Shown here: piece by piece, positions 35,814-43,547 of the stretch | Layout: each line of letters starts with the position of its first letter | How positions within the stretch are numbered: position 1 is the first letter of the stretch | NCBI RefSeq assembly: GCF_000614185.1 | Contig: NZ_BAKM01000022.1 | Location: 35,928-99,927, forward strand | Direction: 5' to 3' | Source of the DNA: Phocaeicola sartorii JCM 17136 = DSM 21941 | GTDB lineage: Bacteria > Bacteroidota > Bacteroidia > Bacteroidales > Bacteroidaceae | DNA: 64,000 nt | Position numbers and translations under genes: made by a program | Notes under the pieces: generated by a model | The model's input: the letters and a program-made list of their open reading frames with translations, nothing else | Told to the model about the DNA's origin: nothing | The model's database searches: none

Positions 35814-36752
35814 TTATTTAGCTAGAACACTCTTAAAATAATCAATCACTTTCATCAGTCCCACCTCCAGATGGACATGAGGCTCCCAAGCCAGTTTTTC
35901 CTTTGCCAGGGTGATATCCGGTCTGCGCTGACGAGGATCATCATGAGGCAAAGGTTTGAAAATAATGTCAGAATAAGAACCAGTCAGTTCCAGCACCTTC
36001 CGGGCCAGTTCAAAAATGGAAAATTCACAAGGATTTCCTATATTCACCGGTCCTGTGAAATGGTCTTCCGTAGCCATCATACGTATCATTCCCTCCACCA
36101 AATCATCTATATACTGAAAGCTGCGTGTCTGCTTTCCGTCTCCATAAATGGTAATATCCTTGTCCTGCAACGCCTGCACCACAAAATTAGAAATCACACG
36201 ACCGTCATCGGGCAACATATTAGGACCATACGTATTGAATATGCGGATAATTTTTACTCGGACGCCATGTTGCCGGTAATAATCCATACACAAAGTCTCG
36301 GCACAGCGCTTTCCTTCGTCATAACAAGAGCGGTAGCCTATCGGATTGACATTTCCCCAGTCCCCTTCCCTTTGGGGATGCGACAACGGGTCTCCATATA
36401 CCTCACTGGTAGAGGCTTGAAGTATTTTCGCCCTATTACGCTTTGCCAGCCCCAACATATTGAATGTACCGAAGACAGCCGTCTTCGCTGTTTTAATAGC
36501 ATCATGCTGATAATGTATAGGAGAAGCGGGACATGCCAGATTGTATATCTCGTCCACATCCGTCCAAAACGGATTGATTATATCGTGTTCTATCAGTTCA
36601 AAGCGCGGATGCCCGGTCAGATGGCTGATATTCTCTTTACTCCCTGTAAAAAAGTTATCTAAACATATAACGATATTACCTTCCTTTATCAGGCGAGTAC
36701 ATAGATGTGACCCTATAAATCCTGCGCCTCCCGTTACTAGGATTCTTTTCAT
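35814..36752 (-). CDS. uxs: UDP-glucuronate decarboxylase (UDP-xylose synthase)
   Basis: A 312-residue short-chain dehydrogenase-type enzyme making UDP-xylose from UDP-glucuronate with bound NAD. It has the Rossmann motif [10 protein letters not shown] (7-16), LACPASP, catalytic TSEVYGDP with Glu117, YDEGKR with Tyr144 and Lys148, and the UXS hallmark IRIFNTYGP. The length matches bacterial soluble UXS. It could supply xylose residues for the glycan built by the 4-31 kb locus; no other nucleotide-sugar gene is in the window. A strong promoter lies just upstream. Confidence 0.93.
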   Translation of the reverse strand: MKRILVTGGAGFIGSHLCTRLIKEGNIVICLDNFFTGSKENISHLTGHPRFELIEHDIINPFWTDVDEIYNLACPASPIHYQHDAIKTAKTAVFGTFNMLGLAKRNRAKILQASTSEVYGDPLSHPQREGDWGNVNPIGYRSCYDEGKRCAETLCMDYYRQHGVRVKIIRIFNTYGPNMLPDDGRVISNFVVQALQDKDITIYGDGKQTRSFQYIDDLVEGMIRMMATEDHFTGPVNIGNPCEFSIFELARKVLELTGSYSDIIFKPLPHDDPRQRRPDITLAKEKLAWEPHVHLEVGLMKVIDYFKSVLAK

Positions 36753-36784
36753 TCCCCCTTACTTTTACGTTATTTAATGTTTAG

Positions 36785-36816
36785 CAAAAATAATTGATTC
36801 CCTTCACTTGTGCAAA
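36785..36816 (-). promoter_or_regulatory. Promoter of the uxs / receiver-kinase operon
   Basis: On the minus strand TTTG (36813-36816), 20 bp, TATTTTTG (36785-36792), 32 bp upstream of the uxs ATG. A very good match. Confidence 0.7.
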
Positions 36817-36838
36817 CATTTAAAACAAGATTATTCAT

Positions 36839-36846
36839 TATCTTTG
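36839..36846 (+). promoter_or_regulatory. -7 box of thiD
   Basis: TATCTTTG, a perfect -7 match 27 bp upstream of the ATG at 36874. It excludes the longer reading that would start at 36808. No clear -33 box. Confidence 0.6.
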
Positions 36847-36873
36847 CAAATACTTTATCAAAAAGAGATTTAT

Positions 36874-37698
36874 ATGAAAAAATATCCTTGTATATTAAGT
36901 ATAGCAGGTTCCGATTGCAGTGGAGGAGCCGGCATACAGGCCGACTTGAAAGCAATCTCTGCCCTGGGTGGTTATGCTGCGACAGCCATTACCGCAATCA
37001 CCGTACAAAACACGTTGGGAGTACGTGCCATACATCCCATACCACCGGTATATGTGCGTGGACAGATAGAAGCCGTAATGGAGGACATCCGTCCGGATGC
37101 TGTCAAGATAGGCATGATTAATGATGTGGAAATAGTTAAAGTCATAGCCTCCTGCCTCCGTAAATATCAACCCCGTTTCGTTGTATTCGATCCGGTTATG
37201 ATATCGACCAGCGGACACCGGCTGATAGAAGAAGATGCCATCAACGCACTGACCCAGGAACTGATGCCCCTGTCCAGCCTGATTACGCCTAATCTGAGTG
37301 AGGCGGAAGTATTGACAGGACACCGTATGGACAATGTAGAAAAAATGAAGATTGCCGCACCGGAGTTATTAAAATATGGCTGCGGAGCCGCTTTGCTAAA
37401 AGGAGGGCACCTGGAGGGAGGTAAGATGTGTGATGTATTACAGATAGCCGGAGAAGAAAAACCTCATCTCTTTGTTTCAGACAAAATAGAAAGCAAGAAT
37501 ACACACGGAACAGGCTGTACTCTTTCTTCCGCCATCGCTACATTTCTGGCATTGGGATATGATATGCCGCAGGCAGTAGAACATGCAAAAGCATACGTCA
37601 CCGGAGGCATCCATGCCGGGAAAGACATACATATAGGAGAAGGACACGGCCCGCTGAACCACTTCTACGCCCCTGTCCCGATGAAAATAATACGATAA
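36874..37698 (+). CDS. thiD: Hydroxymethylpyrimidine/phosphomethylpyrimidine kinase
   Basis: Phosphorylates HMP and HMP-phosphate in thiamine synthesis or salvage. The 274-residue ribokinase-like protein has SIAGSDCSGGAGIQADLK at the N-terminus (substrate site), TAITAITVQNT, DPVMISTSGHRL, and the anion-hole motif GTGCTLSSAIA near the C-terminus. It is a stand-alone gene with its own promoter, divergent from uxs. No other thiamine gene is in the window. Confidence 0.95.
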   Translation: MKKYPCILSIAGSDCSGGAGIQADLKAISALGGYAATAITAITVQNTLGVRAIHPIPPVYVRGQIEAVMEDIRPDAVKIGMINDVEIVKVIASCLRKYQPRFVVFDPVMISTSGHRLIEEDAINALTQELMPLSSLITPNLSEAEVLTGHRMDNVEKMKIAAPELLKYGCGAALLKGGHLEGGKMCDVLQIAGEEKPHLFVSDKIESKNTHGTGCTLSSAIATFLALGYDMPQAVEHAKAYVTGGIHAGKDIHIGEGHGPLNHFYAPVPMKIIR

Positions 37699-37779
37699 TA
37701 TGCTAATTACCATGCGGTACATAACGCAGCCTATTCGCAAATTGCCTCATTATTATTCCGTAGTTCCGGAAGAAATAAT

Positions 37780-37787
37780 TAACTTTG
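37780..37787 (+). promoter_or_regulatory. -7 box of fabD
   Basis: TAACTTTG matches TAnnTTTG and lies 29 bp upstream of the fabD ATG at 37817, supporting that start over an upstream ATG at 37700. Confidence 0.55.
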
Positions 37788-37816
37788 CAACGTTTTTAAA
37801 CCAAAATAGGAAAAAT

Positions 37817-38704
37817 ATGAAAGCATTTGTATTCCCCGGACAGGGAGCACAGTTTGTAGGTATGGGTAAAGACCTGTACGAAAACTCGGCTTTAGCCAAA
37901 GAACTTTTTGAAAAAGCAAACGACATTTTAGGATACCGCATCACAGACATCATGTTTGAAGGTACTGACGAAGACTTGCGCCAGACTAAGGTAACTCAAC
38001 CTGCCGTTTTTCTGCACTCGGTCATTTCAGCTCTTTGCATGGGCGACGACTTCAAGCCCGAAATGACAGCAGGACACTCATTGGGTGAATTTTCCGCATT
38101 GGTTGCAGCCGGAGCATTGTCTTTCGAGGACGGTCTGAAACTGGTCTATGCACGTGCTATGGCCATGCAGAAAGCTTGTGAGGCACAACCCTCTACCATG
38201 GCTGCCATTATCGCCTTGCCAGACGAAAAGGTGGAGGAAATTTGTGAAGCGGTTTCCAAAGAAGGCGAAGTAGTAGTGGCTGCCAATTATAACTGCCCGG
38301 GACAAATTGTGATCTCAGGTTCTATTGAAGGAATCAATAAGGCTTGCGAGCAAATGAAAGCTGCCGGAGCCAAACGCGCCCTGCCGCTGAAAGTGGGAGG
38401 CGCTTTCCACTCTCCGCTGATGAACCCTGCCAAAGTGGAACTGGAAACTGCTATCAACGCAACAGAAATTCATATTCCGAAATGCCCTGTATATCAGAAT
38501 GTGGACGCTTTGCCTCACACAGATCCTGCTGAAATCAAAGCAAATCTGGTGGCTCAGCTCACTGCTTCCGTACGCTGGACTCAGACAGTAAAGAATATGG
38601 TTGCCGATGGTGCCGATGACTTTACCGAATGTGGACCAGGTGCTGTGCTGCAAGGACTGATCAAGAAAATTGACGGATCGGTCAACGCACATGGAATTGC
38701 TTGA
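37817..38704 (+). CDS. fabD: Malonyl-CoA:ACP transacylase
   Basis: Loads malonyl groups from CoA to acyl carrier protein for fatty acid synthesis. The 295-residue protein has FPGQGAQ at the N-terminus, the nucleophile in GHSLGEF (Ser88), the catalytic His in GAFHSPLM and the GPGAVLQGLIKK C-terminal stretch. The start at 37817 (MKAFVF) is set by the promoter and by alignment with the family. Stand-alone gene followed by a strong hairpin. Confidence 0.95.
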   Translation: MKAFVFPGQGAQFVGMGKDLYENSALAKELFEKANDILGYRITDIMFEGTDEDLRQTKVTQPAVFLHSVISALCMGDDFKPEMTAGHSLGEFSALVAAGALSFEDGLKLVYARAMAMQKACEAQPSTMAAIIALPDEKVEEICEAVSKEGEVVVAANYNCPGQIVISGSIEGINKACEQMKAAGAKRALPLKVGGAFHSPLMNPAKVELETAINATEIHIPKCPVYQNVDALPHTDPAEIKANLVAQLTASVRWTQTVKNMVADGADDFTECGPGAVLQGLIKKIDGSVNAHGIA

Positions 38705-38771
38705 TAAACAATCCATAATCACCACAAATCTCACTGATTGATGATCTGGATGATATGTGGAATAACAACAG

Positions 38772-38823
38772 AACGCAGACTGACACTGATTCTTCTCCAA
38801 AATCTTTCGTGTCAGTCTGCGTT
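38772..38823. terminator. Long hairpin after fabD
   Basis: Arms 38772-38786 (AACGCAGACTGACAC) and 38809-38823 are perfect 15-bp complements with a 22-nt loop, followed on the plus strand by CTTGTTTTCC. It lies 67 bp after the fabD stop and probably ends or stabilises its transcript. A weaker outer pairing (TCACCA/TGGTGA cores near 38720 and 38870) may extend the structure. Confidence 0.6.
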
Positions 38824-38919
38824 CTTGTTTTCCATAAAATCCAATCTGTATAAACCTGTATAATCTTTGGTGAATCTGATAAAGCCCGTCTTTTTCTATG
38901 GTATTTCACAAAAAAATTG

Positions 38920-38927
38920 TAAGTTTG
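38920..38927 (+). promoter_or_regulatory. -7 box of the patatin-like gene
   Basis: TAAGTTTG matches the consensus, 24 bp upstream of the ATG at 38952, which argues against translation from 38898. Confidence 0.55.
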
Positions 38928-38951
38928 TCGGTAACTAAACGGGATTACGCT

Positions 38952-39737
38952 ATGAATGAATTTAAATATAACATTGGTTATGCCCTGAGCGGAGGATTTA
39001 TAAAAGGATTTGCCCATTTGGGAATTATGCAGGCTTTGCACGAACATGGCATCAGGCCGGAAATACTTTCCGGAGTAAGTGCGGGTGCTCTTGCCGCTGT
39101 TTTTTATGCCGACGGCAAAGAACCTTATCAAATTATTGAACTTTTCGAGCACCATTCATTCAAAGAGCTGACCACTTTCTCTATCAACAAACAAGGTCTG
39201 CTGAAATTGGACAGTTTCATTGATTTCCTAAACAGCAATCTGGAATCGAAAACGATAGAAGAATTAAAAACCCCCACTGTTATTACTGCCACAGACCTGG
39301 ATCACGGACGCATTGTTTCCTTTAGAAAAGGAAAAATAGCCGAAAGACTGGCTGCTTCCTGCTGCATGCCTATCTTATTTGCCCCCATACGCATCAACAA
39401 CACATATTATGTGGATGGAGGAATCCTGATGAACCTTCCGGTAAGCCCCATCCGCAAAGAATGCGAGAAAGTGATAGCGCTCAATGTAGATCCGCTGGTA
39501 GCAGATGAATACAACAAGAATGTGGTGAGCATCGCACTCAGAGCCTATCATTTTATTTTCCAGGCCAACACGCTGCCTCAAAAAGGAACTGCAGATTTGT
39601 TGATCGAATCATACGGACTGGAAGAATACAGCAACAGGGAACTGGAAAGAGCCGAGGAGATATTCGAAAAAGGATACAATACAGCGACAACACTCCTGGA
39701 CAGACTGCTTCTGAAGAATGGAACAATTTGGAGATAA
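38952..39737 (+). CDS. Patatin-like phospholipase
   Basis: A 261-residue cytoplasmic acyl hydrolase of the RssA/YchK type. It carries the oxyanion motif SGGFIKG (near 11-17), the nucleophile elbow GVSAG and the catalytic Asp in DGG (VDGGILMNLPVSP). It has no signal peptide and no C-terminal outer-membrane domain, so it acts inside the cell on lipids of unknown identity. The GH13 gene starts 12 bp downstream and may be co-transcribed. Confidence 0.9.
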   Translation: MNEFKYNIGYALSGGFIKGFAHLGIMQALHEHGIRPEILSGVSAGALAAVFYADGKEPYQIIELFEHHSFKELTTFSINKQGLLKLDSFIDFLNSNLESKTIEELKTPTVITATDLDHGRIVSFRKGKIAERLAASCCMPILFAPIRINNTYYVDGGILMNLPVSPIRKECEKVIALNVDPLVADEYNKNVVSIALRAYHFIFQANTLPQKGTADLLIESYGLEEYSNRELERAEEIFEKGYNTATTLLDRLLLKNGTIWR

Positions 39738-39749
39738 ACAAAAAATAAA

Positions 39750-41447
39750 ATGGATACACAAGAAAAAATCATTATCTATCAGGTATTCACCCGTTTATTC
39801 GGGAACAATAACCTGCGTTGCAAACCTAATGGTTCATTAGAAGAAAACGGCTGTGGCAAAATGGCTGATTTCACGACAAAGGCTTTAGGCGAGATCAAAG
39901 CACTGGGTGCTACACATATTTGGTATACAGGTGTCATTGAACATGCCACACAAACCAATTATACCCGCTATGGCATCAAACCCGATCATCCCGCAGTAGT
40001 CAAAGGAAAGGCCGGATCACCGTATGCCATCAAGGATTATTATGATGTAGATCCTGACTTGGCAACCAGTATTCCGGACCGTATGAAAGAGTTCGAGAAT
40101 CTGGTAAAACGAAGCCACAAAGCCGGATTGAAAGTCATCATCGACTTTGTCCCCAACCATGTGGCCCGCCAGTATGGTTCGGACGCCAAGCCTGAAGGAG
40201 TGACCGATCTGGGCGAGAAAGATGATGTGACAAGGGCTTTCAGCCCTAACAATAATTTCTATTATATTCCGGATACAAAGCTGGAAGGCAGTATCGACCT
40301 GCACCGTGGCGCAGCGGAACCTTACATAGAATTTCCGGCAAAAGCAACCGGCAACGACCGTTTCGACGCATGGCCCAACTCCAATGACTGGTATGAAACG
40401 GTGAAACTGAATTATGGCATAGACTACATGAACGGTCATAGCCGCCACTTCGATCCGATTCCGGACACATGGGTGAAGATGCGTGACATCCTGCTGTTCT
40501 GGTCTGCTAAAGGCATTGACGGTTTCCGCTGTGATATGGCAGAAATGGTTCCTGTAGAATTTTGGGGATGGGTGATTCCGCAAATCAAAGCCGAACATCC
40601 GGAACTGATTTTCATCGCCGAGGTCTATAATCCGGGAGAATACCGGAATTATCTGTTCAATGGCAAATTCGACTATTTATATGACAAGGTAGGTCTGTAT
40701 GATACGCTGCGCGCCATTACCTGTGGATGGGAATCAGCAACCGCTATTCCACAACGCTGGCAAAGCCTGGGCGGCATCGAAAAACGAATGCTCAACTTTC
40801 TGGAAAATCATGATGAGCAGCGCATAGCTTCCGATTACTTTGCCGGAAACGGCTCAAAGGCCATACCCGCAATGATTGTATCAGCCTGCATGAATACCAA
40901 TCCCGTCATGATTTACTTCGGACAAGAACTGGGAGAACATGGCATGGATACGGAAGGTTTCAGCGGACGTGACGGAAGAACCACTATTTTCGATTACTGG
41001 AGCGTGGACAGCATACGCCGCTGGCGCAACGGGGGCAAGTTTGACAATAAATTTCTGAATGAGGATGAAAAGCAGTTGAAACAATTCTATACCCGTCTGC
41101 TGAATATATGCAACAGTGAAAAAGCCATACGGGAAGGTGTGTTCTTTGACTTGACCTATGCCAATCTGGCCGGATGGGTGTTCAACGAACATAAGCAATA
41201 CGCCTTTTTACGAAAACAGGAAAACGAACTGATATTAATTATGGTCAACTTTGACTCCATACCAGCACGTTCAGCCGTCAATATTCCGCAACATGCGTTT
41301 GATTATTTAGGCATCCATCGTTATGGAGAATATGAGGCAACCGAGTTGCTGACCGAAAACACAGAGAAGCTGACGCTTATGCCGGATAAGACAACTCCCG
41401 TTTTACTGGATGGAATGAGTGGAAAAATTCTGAAATTCAAGCTATAG
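39750..41447 (+). CDS. Cytoplasmic alpha-amylase family (GH13) enzyme
   Basis: A 565-residue GH13 protein without a signal peptide, so it acts on internal alpha-glucan or imported oligosaccharides. The four conserved regions are present: DFVPNHV, the nucleophile region GFRCDMAEM, the acid/base FIAEVYNPG, and FLENHDEQR. A C-terminal beta domain (about 480-565) follows. Exact activity (amylase, maltogenic or transferase) cannot be fixed. It begins 12 bp after the patatin-like gene and is followed by a hairpin-rich gap. Confidence 0.9.
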   Translation: MDTQEKIIIYQVFTRLFGNNNLRCKPNGSLEENGCGKMADFTTKALGEIKALGATHIWYTGVIEHATQTNYTRYGIKPDHPAVVKGKAGSPYAIKDYYDVDPDLATSIPDRMKEFENLVKRSHKAGLKVIIDFVPNHVARQYGSDAKPEGVTDLGEKDDVTRAFSPNNNFYYIPDTKLEGSIDLHRGAAEPYIEFPAKATGNDRFDAWPNSNDWYETVKLNYGIDYMNGHSRHFDPIPDTWVKMRDILLFWSAKGIDGFRCDMAEMVPVEFWGWVIPQIKAEHPELIFIAEVYNPGEYRNYLFNGKFDYLYDKVGLYDTLRAITCGWESATAIPQRWQSLGGIEKRMLNFLENHDEQRIASDYFAGNGSKAIPAMIVSACMNTNPVMIYFGQELGEHGMDTEGFSGRDGRTTIFDYWSVDSIRRWRNGGKFDNKFLNEDEKQLKQFYTRLLNICNSEKAIREGVFFDLTYANLAGWVFNEHKQYAFLRKQENELILIMVNFDSIPARSAVNIPQHAFDYLGIHRYGEYEATELLTENTEKLTLMPDKTTPVLLDGMSGKILKFKL

Positions 41448-41454
41448 TTTCTCA

Positions 41455-41557
41455 CTACAGATTACTCAGATTAATACAAAGATTGATTGCAACAATCAAT
41501 TAATTGGATTTCAATCTGTGTAATCTGTGGCAAAAACATTTTACCTTCAGGAAGGTA
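41455..41557. repeat. Nested inverted repeats between convergent GH13 and HpaII-like genes
   Basis: Outer arms 41455-41472 and 41513-41530 (AATCTGTGTAATCTGTGG) pair over 18 bp with two mismatches. An inner hairpin ATTGATTG/CAATCAAT (41482-41500) lies inside. A separate 16-bp palindrome TACCTTCAGGAAGGTA sits at 41542-41557. This may serve as a bidirectional terminator; the CTGTG/AATCTG arms resemble intergenic repeats seen widely in Bacteroides (from memory, not checked). Confidence 0.6.
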
Positions 41558-41574
41558 CAAATTAGCTCATTGTC

Positions 41575-42663
41575 CTATCTCTTCAACAGACCGATTCTCA
41601 AGTTCAGTTTAAAATAGCAGGCTCCGTTCTCACGTTCCAAGTATCCGTACTTATCTTTTTCAGTAGAACTCTTCTCAAACCGGGAGTTAGCAAACAGAAA
41701 ATCGGCAAAGGTCTGACGGTCGGCTTTCTGATAGCAAAGCACCTCCCCGCTACCATCTACAAGCAGAAAACCGGAAATGGCAGAATCCGCTCCATTAAAG
41801 ATCTTGGCAGGACGCATCCCCAAAGCCAGAGCCATAAGGAACTGCTTCATCTTGTATTCATAATAGCCATGTTTATGGATCAACTCATCCTTTATTTTCA
41901 ATGGATTGATTTGCTCGACCGCTTCTGTCAGATCACTGATTCTGGATATGCCATCCAAATGCATGACACGCAACATCTCGCCCAACATACGGGGAAAATG
42001 AAGATCTATCATGCAGAGATTACTACGGAACACCTTATCGGCCACATCATTATATTTCAAGACTCCTCCCAGACGTTCTATCATCAGCATACGCCCTGCC
42101 ACATCGTCTTCTTCACCAAAAGCATTAATTTTATTTATAGTAGGAGTAGCGAACTTAACGCCTGTCTGCTCAAACTTCAAGTTGGCAGTACGGCCTCCAT
42201 CCAACAACGGGAACATAGCCCCCAAACGGGAACGAACACAAAAACCTACCAACGGAGCCTCTATACTATAAAAAGCAACATAGAAATCAGTACGGTCATC
42301 CGTCTTTGCCTCCAAATCATAAATGGCGACTTCATCCAAAAATTCCTCCACACCATCGGGAGACATCACATCATTCCCGCGACTCTCTTTGACGGCCGCA
42401 AGAATCAACTCTGCCACAGCCGCAAAATCCTCACGGGCTATCTGCTTGTCTATCTTCTCTCCACAAACATGTACAGTCGCCTCATCCTCCAGAATATAAC
42501 GGCGTGTTCCGTCATGTTCCTCACGCTGTATCATTGCCACAGGAAACTTTTGCGCTTCATTCCTTTTCACATCAGGCGTACCTGCATACACATATCCATC
42601 CGCCAACAAGCGGAAAAAGGCGTAAAGCTCGCCCCACTCTCTCTTCGTCGCTTCAAATGCCAT
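41575..42663 (-). CDS. HpaII-family restriction endonuclease-like protein, no partner methyltransferase
   Basis: A 362-residue protein whose N-terminus (KREWGELYAFFRLLADG, then FPVAMIQREE) matches the layout of HpaII-type restriction endonucleases (CCGG-recognising family). The segment where the family has a GFSIKS-LG core reads GFCVRSRLG here (residues 140-148), so a lysine expected in the PD-(D/E)xK-type site appears to be Arg. No DNA methyltransferase is anywhere in the window. It could be an orphan, an inactive relative, or a repurposed DNA-binding or defence protein. A perfect -7 box lies 44 bp upstream. Family assignment is from memory of the motif pattern. Confidence 0.65.
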   Translation of the reverse strand: MAFEATKREWGELYAFFRLLADGYVYAGTPDVKRNEAQKFPVAMIQREEHDGTRRYILEDEATVHVCGEKIDKQIAREDFAAVAELILAAVKESRGNDVMSPDGVEEFLDEVAIYDLEAKTDDRTDFYVAFYSIEAPLVGFCVRSRLGAMFPLLDGGRTANLKFEQTGVKFATPTINKINAFGEEDDVAGRMLMIERLGGVLKYNDVADKVFRSNLCMIDLHFPRMLGEMLRVMHLDGISRISDLTEAVEQINPLKIKDELIHKHGYYEYKMKQFLMALALGMRPAKIFNGADSAISGFLLVDGSGEVLCYQKADRQTFADFLFANSRFEKSSTEKDKYGYLERENGACYFKLNLRIGLLKR

Positions 42664-42706
42664 ATCTTTTTTCTTTTTACTATCGCCTACTATTTTATAA
42701 TGGCTG

Positions 42707-42714
42707 CAAAGATA
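42707..42714 (-). promoter_or_regulatory. -7 box of the HpaII-like gene
   Basis: TATCTTTG on the minus strand, 44 bp from the ATG at 42663; no clear -33 box. Confidence 0.55.
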
Positions 42715-42797
42715 CGCAAAAGAAGTTTTAAAAAACAGGTTTTCGAGAAAAGCAAATCTTAAACAATGTTATATAGCATACTTTTCAAGTCTGATTA

Positions 42798-42828
42798 TTT
42801 GCTATTTTCCGAAAAGTCCGTACCTTTG
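42798..42828 (+). promoter_or_regulatory. Promoter of the alaX leader
   Basis: TTTG (42798-42801), 19 bp, TACCTTTG (42821-42828), a near-ideal Bacteroides promoter. Transcription should start near 42835, about 90 nt before the AlaX-type start codon. Confidence 0.75.
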
Positions 42829-42871
42829 TAATGTGTTTTTCATAGTATTAGATTTAAGGTTAACAAAGATT

Positions 42872-42897
42872 GGAGCAAGGCGTTGCTCCTTTTTTTT
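42872..42897 (+). terminator. Intrinsic terminator inside the alaX leader (possible attenuator or small RNA end)
   Basis: GGAGCAA, loop GGCG, TTGCTCC, then eight T: a textbook rho-independent terminator. It lies between a strong promoter and the coding region, so unchecked transcription would stop after about 60 nt. Either it is an attenuator that is overcome under some condition, or the transcript is a separate small RNA. Confidence 0.75.
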
Positions 42898-42926
42898 ATT
42901 TATAAATCAATAAAAACTTGTCTATC

Positions 42927-43388
42927 ATGGAAATAAACCAGGCAGCCCCCAAATTTCAGGATGCGTCAATCGCACCTATGCATACCACGGAGCATGTGGT
43001 AAACAGAACAATGATCAATCTTTTCGGATGCGGACGGGCAGTATCAGCCCACATAGAACGCAAAAAGAGTAAACTGGATTTTGCCCTGCAAGCATGTCCG
43101 GAAGAAGCGGATATTGCAAAAATAGAAAACACTGTAAACGAAGTTTTGCGAAGTAATTTGCCCGTCACCATGGAATTTATCTCTCAAGAGGAGGCGACAG
43201 GTCGCTTCGACATGAGGCGTTTGCCAAAAGAAGCCTCGGAGACCGTGCGGATTGTAAAAGTAGGCGATTATGATGAATGTCTTTGTATAGGACAGCATGT
43301 GGAGAACACATCCATGATAGGTACATTCAAAATAATAAGCCACGATTACAAAGACGGCATTTTCCGTATGCGGTTTAAACTGATATAG
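42927..43388 (+). CDS. AlaX-type trans-editing protein (alanyl-tRNA synthetase editing domain)
   Basis: A 153-residue stand-alone tRNA_SAD domain that probably hydrolyses mischarged tRNA (Ser-tRNA-Ala in known AlaX). Zinc ligands are visible: HTTEH (HxxxH, near residue 19) and CIGQH (CxxxH), the latter followed by NTSMIGTFKI as in AlaRS. The ATG at 42927 is used; the in-frame TTG at 42918 is less likely. The expression signal is unusual: promoter and then a terminator in the leader. The tRNA actually cleared is not determined by the sequence. Confidence 0.85.
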   Translation: MEINQAAPKFQDASIAPMHTTEHVVNRTMINLFGCGRAVSAHIERKKSKLDFALQACPEEADIAKIENTVNEVLRSNLPVTMEFISQEEATGRFDMRRLPKEASETVRIVKVGDYDECLCIGQHVENTSMIGTFKIISHDYKDGIFRMRFKLI

Positions 43389-43547
43389 AACGATATAAAA
43401 TATAGAGTCCCCATCAACAAACCCACCCTATTTTTCTTTTTTATGAGTAGATCCGCCTTTTTAGGGAAGAAAAGACGAATTAATCCACATTACTGATTAC
43501 CTTTACACACTTAATGAAACAAATACCTAATTTTAAACCATGTCATT

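Noticed and set aside
35871..36662. 263-codon plus-strand frame
   Set aside because: Antisense to uxs; the protein sequence is low-quality and Cys/His-rich.
42831..42845. Four-codon leader peptide (ATG TGT TTT TCA TAG)
   Set aside because: Its ATG lies at or before the predicted transcription start, with no ribosome site; likely chance.
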